From assembly GCA_905250115.1 (NCBI GenBank), contig CAJNOI010000118.1, forward strand, positions 235,008 through 299,007: a stretch of 64,000 nt of DNA. The letters are read 5' to 3'. The position numbers and the translations under genes are program-made. Positions 58,263 to 64,000 of the stretch are shown here, in pieces (position 1 is the stretch's first letter; each line of letters begins with the position of its first letter). Under the pieces are notes generated by a model. The model was not told the origin of the DNA, ran no database searches, and saw nothing but the letters and a program-made list of their open reading frames with translations. This stretch comes from Adineta steineri. Its lineage: Eukaryota; Rotifera; Eurotatoria; Adinetida; Adinetidae.

Positions 58263-60000
58263 TTATTCTTTTTTTTTCTTTCGTAATAATAACAGTTTTT
58301 TCCATATTAATCTTATGAGTATAAATAAAATGAAAACTAATGAAAGAAAACAAAGAAGAATGTCCACGGAATTTTTTTCAAACCAATTCATATGATTATC
58401 ATATGATAAAATTTGTTTTTGCATATCACGGCCATATTTACTCATATATTCAATTATATTTTGAGCACGTTTTAAACCATCACCATATATACGAAATGAA
58501 TCTGCAACTTGTTGTGTATTACGTCGATAGATTTGTGGATTATTTAAAATTAGAAGAATTTTTTCAATTAATTCATTCGATGTAAAATTATTTTTATCAA
58601 TATATAAACCCATACGTAATTGTACACTACGTTTAGCTACTTGATGTTGATCGAGAAAAAGTGGAAATGCAATTTGTGGAATACCAAATACAATAGATTC
58701 ATGCATAGAACTCATACCACAATGATTTATATAAAGTGAACGTTCTTGTTGCATAGCGGAATGTGATAAGATTGTTTTTTGTGGTACAAAACCTTCTAGA
58801 CGAAGACGACTATCATTACTTTTTAATGTATTACCACGAGCCCATAGAACACGTATTTGAGATGAATGTTTTGTTTCTATTAATTTCATAAATGCATAAA
58901 TAAGTTTATTCGATTGTTCTTCAGTAAGAACACCAATTGAACCTAAACTAATGTAAATCAATGTATCATTTTGTTGAACAATATCATTAAGCCATAAAAG
59001 TAAATTGTCATTAATTGGTTGTAAACGATGTTGATAAACGAATGGTCCTAAGAAATGAATAGCTGGATTAATAGTTGAACGTGGAATTTCAAAGGGTGGT
59101 GCAGTACTAACAAATACACTAAGATAATGTTTTTTAATTAAATATTCATAATTAAAATTTCGTTGATAAATACGAGAAAATATAAAATGCCTTTGATAAG
59201 GTAAAATTATTAAACGATAGAATAATAATTGTATACGACCAACAAAATTTGATGGTGAATAAGGAACAATATAAGATGGTGTATGCCACTGTGGTGTCAT
59301 ACTTGGTAAATTGAGTGCATCAATCAGAAATGGACAGACAACAATAGCTGGTATTGAACCAAGCTGTTCAGCTAAGTCAATTGCCCATAGCATATTTAAA
59401 TCGAAAATAATTACACGAGGTTTACTGCGTTTTTTGCGAAGAACAGGAAGAAGTGTTTCATAAGCGACGCGATTAAAACTATGAAAAAGATGAGCCATAC
59501 GAGATATAAATGTGAGATAATTTGTTATATGTTGTGAATCCATTAATGAGAATTGATGCATATCATCAAGAGTAACATCATGTGCAATACCGCCATCAAG
59601 ATAATTAAGACCTTCGTCAGTTACCCATGAAGAAACATTAACATCTGCAAAAGATGGTACACTAACAAGTATTTCAGTATCCTTATTAGTTCCATTAAAT
59701 GTTAATTGTTTAGCTAATTCAAGAATTGGATTTAAATGACCACGTTCCGGTGGGGCAATCAGTAAAATATAATTATCAACTAAAATAAAAATTAATATAT
59801 ATTTATAACAGATAACTCAGTCTTGCTATCTACTGTTAAAATTAATTTTCTAACAGTGTAATCTTCTCCTTTCGGTCTGAATTAGGTAAGTTTATGGAAA
59901 CGACACAAATAGCAGCTAAAATAAACTTACCTTCTTCAAAACATTCCACTTGCAAAATAATCAATAATAATAATAATACCAAAAAACTTTTGGAGTTCAT
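58263..60000 (-). CDS. UDP-glucuronosyltransferase (UGT, GT1 family)
   Basis: Two exons (59931-60000 and 58263-59779), 528 aa. Exon 1 is a signal peptide (MNSKSFLVLLLLLIILQVEC). The acceptor domain starts NYILLIAPPERGHLNPILEL, with the catalytic-type His in RGHLNP. The UDP-sugar donor signature is LEGFVPQKTILSHSAMQQ, then YINHCGMSSMHESIVFGIPQ and FPLFLDQHQVAKR. The C terminus has one membrane helix followed by RKKKKE, a KKxx-type ER retrieval signal. The enzyme transfers a sugar to lipophilic or xenobiotic acceptors in the ER lumen. Acceptor specificity cannot be read from the sequence. ATG 60000 was chosen because the signal peptide begins there. Confidence 0.9.
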
Positions 60001-60287
60001 TATGTTTTCTACTCCAACATCTGGAATAGGATATATATGATACAAAAATTTCTGCTAGGTTTATCATTTATTTTTATTCCTTTGGATATAAGTGGCGAGT
60101 AAAAAAGACAATTTGATCAAGAGAAAAAAATGTAGATTAAGATATCAAATCACGTATACATAACAAACAATGAGAGAACTAGTAATAAGAAGAGAATAGA
60201 TGAACAAACAGGTAGAATTATGAATATTGCCCAAAAAGATATGTAGATTAGTTTTTTTTTTATTTTAACGTCGATTATTTCCACTGT

Positions 60288-60440
60288 TTAAGCATGTTCT
60301 TCTTCTTCACCTTCCATTCCTTCACCTTCTTCTACAATATTAAAAACACACAATATGATTTATAGTATAACAATACAAAATATAAAAACTCACCTTCAGC
60401 TGTTGCATCTTGATATTGTTGATATTCACTCACCAAATCA
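60288..60440 (-). CDS. Beta-tubulin, C-terminal fragment (5' part lost in gap)
   Basis: Two exons (60395-60440 and 60288-60331 approximately) around a 62-bp intron encode DLVSEYQQYQDATAE then EEGEGMEGEEEEHA and stop. The first part is the almost invariant end of helix H12 of beta-tubulin; the second is the acidic, glutamylatable tail. The intron falls inside the tail. Everything upstream of DLVSEYQ lies in the 100-N gap. The ending EEEEHA is unusual for metazoan isotypes. Confidence 0.88.
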
Positions 60441-60540
60441 NNNNNNNNNNNNNNNNNNNNNNNNNNNNNNNNNNNNNNNNNNNNNNNNNNNNNNNNNNNN
60501 NNNNNNNNNNNNNNNNNNNNNNNNNNNNNNNNNNNNNNNN
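60441..60540. other. Assembly gap (100 N) joining two truncated genes
   Basis: On the low side the beta-tubulin gene enters the gap with more than 400 codons missing. On the high side the Cav2 gene enters it with domains III-IV missing. Both are on the minus strand. Several kilobases must be absent, or the scaffold is misjoined here. Confidence 0.95.
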
Positions 60541-60613
60541 AAACTAAATCTATACAAAAAAACGAAGATTATTTATAGAGAATATCAAGAAGAAAAAATA
60601 TATATTAACTTAC

Positions 60614-63600
60614 TCGCCACCGAATAATTGCATACCCAATAAGGCGAATATAAGAATGAATAAGAAGAGTAGAAAAAGTAAACTAACAATAGATCGCATA
60701 CTACTCAATAATGATACAACTAAATTTCGTAAAGATGCCCAATGTCTAGGAAGCAAAAAATACAAATATAATAAATAATTGTCAGATCGAGAAAAATATT
60801 TAATACGATTATCGATAAATATTAATTTTATTATTGTTTGTAAATGCACATCACGAGGGCAAAAAGCTTAGAAATATGTTTCCTATTGCGGAAATGGTTT
60901 CAACTAATTCAGATAATCATAGCTGAGATAAGTTTTATGTATTAATGCTTATAATAGAAACAGCTAGAGATTTTTTAATAGAATCTCTTAATGAAAGTCA
61001 TAGAAGCTTTCGAAGTGATTAGTACGCTAATAGAGTTCATAATATTAAAGAACTTTATACGAACAGTTCCGATTATATTTAATGAGTGTCTGAGAAGAAG
61101 AAAAAAAATATGAGAGATATTTAATGTGTTTAAAATTGTTAATGATATATAAGAACTACTTCGAGGCTCGGTTTTTTTTAAGATTATAATCCGATTAAAA
61201 GAATTACTAATCCGATTTATACCTTTATTTATTTTACTAACCTTGTAACTTTGAATATTCTCAAAAGACGTAAAGATCGAAGAACAGAAACACCAAATGA
61301 TTCTTCAGGATGAAAATATGTCCACACAACTTCAAATATTGATCCAAAAATAACCTGGAGATATATATATAAATTTTATCAATAAGATAAAAGAAAACTT
61401 ACGACAAAATCAAATATATTAAATGATGATGCAAAGTATTGATTAACACCAAGACCATACATTTTAAAAAGCATTTCAAAAACGAATAAACCAAGAAAAA
61501 CAAATTCAGCAATATCTAAATCAAATTAAAATATTATATAGATTTATTTCAAAGAAAAATTTCTATACATAAAAAATCTGTAAGAAATTGATTTTGGTTA
61601 TGATGTTCAATAGCAACACAGGCAGTATTCAAAAATACCAATACAATAACAGTCCAATAGAATGCTTGAGTTTTCACTAATATACGAATTTTACTTCTAG
61701 ATAGCAGAAAGAAAGATTATTGTTATTCTTTTAAATACTTTTCTATTACTTAATCACACGTTGCTGAATATGCCAACGACGCATAAAAGTTCGTGGTCGA
61801 TCCTGTCGTTCAATATCTGTACCACGACCACGATTGAATGCATTATCTAAAATTAATCTTAAATAGATAATATTTTATTCTATTTAATTATACATACCAA
61901 TATCTTCTTCATCATCATCAACGCTATGTTGTTTTCCAGCTCGATTATGCCGAGTCTTCTTTAATTGTGCATATTTTCGAGCTAGAAAATTTTTTTATTT
62001 TTAAAATTATTCTTTTTATTAAATAAATGTACCTTCATGAATAGCTCTTCTCTCTTGTTCAGTAGTTCGTTCTTCATTTAAAATAACATCCTCTATTTGA
62101 CAAAAAAGAAGAAGGTAATTAATTTTCTTACAGAATAAAAAATAATTCTTACCAGCACGATTAATCCATTCAATATAATTATTATATTCACGTTCTATTT
62201 GTTGTTGTCGTCGAATTTTTAAAAATGCACGACGATTTTCAACACGTTCTCTTTCTTTTGCAAATTCTCTACAATACAGCAAAATGCAGATTTTTTTTAA
62301 TATAATTTCATATATACCCGCTTAGAACACCAAGAACAAGATTAAGCATAAAAAATGAACCAAGAATAATTAATGGTACAAAATAAAGCCAATTAAATAA
62401 AGTTCCCACAGCATCATTTGTCTTTTAAGAAGAAAAAAAACTTCTATGTTCATAAAAATTTAGTTTTTTTTTCTTATACCCAATATAATACTTGTGTCCA
62501 GCCTTCCATAGTTATACATTGAAAGACAGTTAACATAGCAAAACCAATATTATCAAAACTAGTTATGCCTTCATTCGGTCCTTTCCAATATTCTCGACAA
62601 ACAAGTGATTCATTTGGAATATTACATGTATTTACTCCAAGTTTTATATTTAACCAACCCCAAACAGGTTCTAATTAATATATAGGAAATATTCTTCGAA
62701 ATTATCTTTCTTATTAATCGAATAATTTACCTCCGGGTATTCCGCATGTTGTTGACTGATGATCATCACCTTTATATATTACTAAAATATTAATATATAT
62801 ATATATACATGTAAAATTAACAGGAAAATAAAACTTACATTCTTCACTATCACTATCTGCAGCTAAAAATAAAACAATTATATATATAAAAATATGACAG
62901 CTAAGATCTTTAATCTCTCTCGAGAATAAAATAATTATTTGAAAAAAAACTACGTTTCTATTAATAAAATACTCGATCTAATAATCATTTTGTAAACTTA
63001 ATATTGACAAGATTTTCTTGTTCTATTCATACTAATTACTAACCTGTTCGATTTGCATAAAAACAAGTTGTGTGAAACACGCCTGAATACAATTCAAGGC
63101 CAATGATAGCGAATATAATAATAGCAAAAAGAACGAGAAGAGCTATTTGAAACAACGGAGCCATGGCTTTTAATATAGATTTAAGCACCACTTGAAGACC
63201 TAGTAAAATCTCATATAAATTTTCGTCTTGATTTTATTAGAAAAAAAACAAACTTGGAATGCCTGAGACAAGTTTAAGCGGTCGCAGCACACGTACTGCA
63301 CGTAATGTTCGTAAATCAAATGAACTATTCTTTTTAATACTAATCGTTGCCAAACTGAAAGAAAAAACGAACGCAGATGAAATAAACAATTAATTAATTA
63401 ATTAATTAGAAAATAAATTTACCCAGTAACAACAACAACAAAATCCATAACATTCCAAAGACTTCTTAGATATGAACCTTCATGTAATACAAAACCAAGT
63501 GCAATTATTTTTAGTGCGGCTTCAAAACAAAAAATTCCAATAAAATAAATTTCAGTTTTTTCCTACAAAATAATTAATTTAATAACTAATTAAATTTACT

Positions 63601-64000
63601 AATGAATACATACTAATGATCTAGCTAATGTTGTTTTATCATCATGTGGTAAATGCTCTTCAAGTGCTAAAACAATACAATTAGCTATAATTGTTAACAG
63701 CACCATATATTCAAAAGGACTAAACAAAAAATAAATTATTATTATTTAGTTAATTTTTTTCTTGTCTTATAAAGACAAACGAAAATTAGCTTACTTCCAT
63801 TCAATAACATCATTAGCTCGTTTTCGTATCCAATTATTCTTTTTAAATATAAATAATGATCGTTGACTCGATGAATTGATTTGTTTAGCGTAATGTTTCA
63901 ATTTTGCTTTCCATGCTCCACGTCGTCCCGAATGAAGATTATGTGGATCACCACCCGTTAATGCTGCCAAATTGCCACCTTCTTTTAAAGCCCTGATCAT
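60614..64000 (-). CDS. Voltage-gated Ca2+ channel alpha-1 subunit, Cav2 type (domains I-II; partial)
   Basis: At least a dozen short exons. Domain I begins at [20 protein letters not shown]; its voltage sensor is [20 protein letters not shown] and its pore [14 protein letters not shown], with the selectivity Glu in TMEGW. The I-II linker has the beta-subunit site [18 protein letters not shown], which fits Cav2 (EWISKAEEVI type) rather than Cav1 (DWITQAED). Domain II runs from [20 protein letters not shown] through [18 protein letters not shown] to [12 protein letters not shown], where an intron enters the gap. The 5' end reaches the window edge; a Met codon (MIRALKEGG) lies exactly at 63998-64000 but may not be the start. 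Cav2 channels trigger presynaptic transmitter release. Confidence 0.93.

Overview
The window is animal nuclear DNA. It is roughly 70% A+T, and its genes have many very short GT-AG introns (mostly 45-65 bp) and close spacing. The gene set is metazoan: Cav2 calcium channel, TGF-beta ligand, Ig-domain adhesion protein, NEK4, SNX25, RBM39, INSIG, GLCE. Codon style, micro-introns, an expanded-type 7TM receptor, degenerate TGTGGG-like tracts and pyrimidine-AG acceptors touching start codons suggest a rotifer, most likely a bdelloid. The species is an inference. Two 100-N assembly gaps (12351-12450 and 60441-60540) each cut through a gene.

Layout. 1-10.4 kb: UBE2J1 (ERAD E2 enzyme, minus), a 56-residue single-pass membrane microprotein (plus), about 4 kb of gene-free DNA with a hAT-type MITE, and a small unrecognised gene. 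10.5-23.3 kb: one long minus-strand gene for a GPI-anchored three-Ig-domain protein (lachesin/IgLON type). Its large introns contain a TGF-beta family ligand, a single-C2-domain protein on the other strand, and a tandem pair of unknown multi-pass membrane genes. 25.7-31.2 kb: a minus-strand cluster of INSIG, THUMPD1 and RBM39. Another hAT MITE sits in an RBM39 intron and a third lies upstream of RBM39. 33.2-40 kb: an RDH10-like SDR (plus), SNX25 (minus) and an unrecognised helical-repeat protein (minus), then a perfect 304-bp palindrome. 40.8-48.2 kb: an orphan 7TM receptor, an intronless O-methyltransferase (plus), a poorly resolved small gene, GLCE with an in-frame stop, and a CAP-domain gene whose 3' end overlaps GLCE.

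48.7-55.3 kb is a distinct block: a 1743-residue LDLa/EGF/7TM chimeric receptor with few introns and less A+T-biased codons. It is bracketed by C/A-rich telomere-like minisatellite on the left and G/T-rich DNA on the right, i.e. in inverted orientation. 55.7-64 kb: NEK4, a UDP-glucuronosyltransferase, the C-terminal end of a beta-tubulin, then a gap, then domains I-II of a Cav2 channel alpha-1 subunit running off the window.

Functional themes. UBE2J1 and INSIG both act in ER quality control and sterol biology. The Ig protein, Cav2 and TGF-beta ligand point to neuronal and developmental roles. The O-methyltransferase, UGT and SDR are small-molecule metabolism genes. No prokaryote-type operons, CRISPR arrays, rRNAs or tRNAs were recognised. 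Exon joins were made by hand from splice signals and reading phase. Summed exon lengths divisible by three support most of the gene models.
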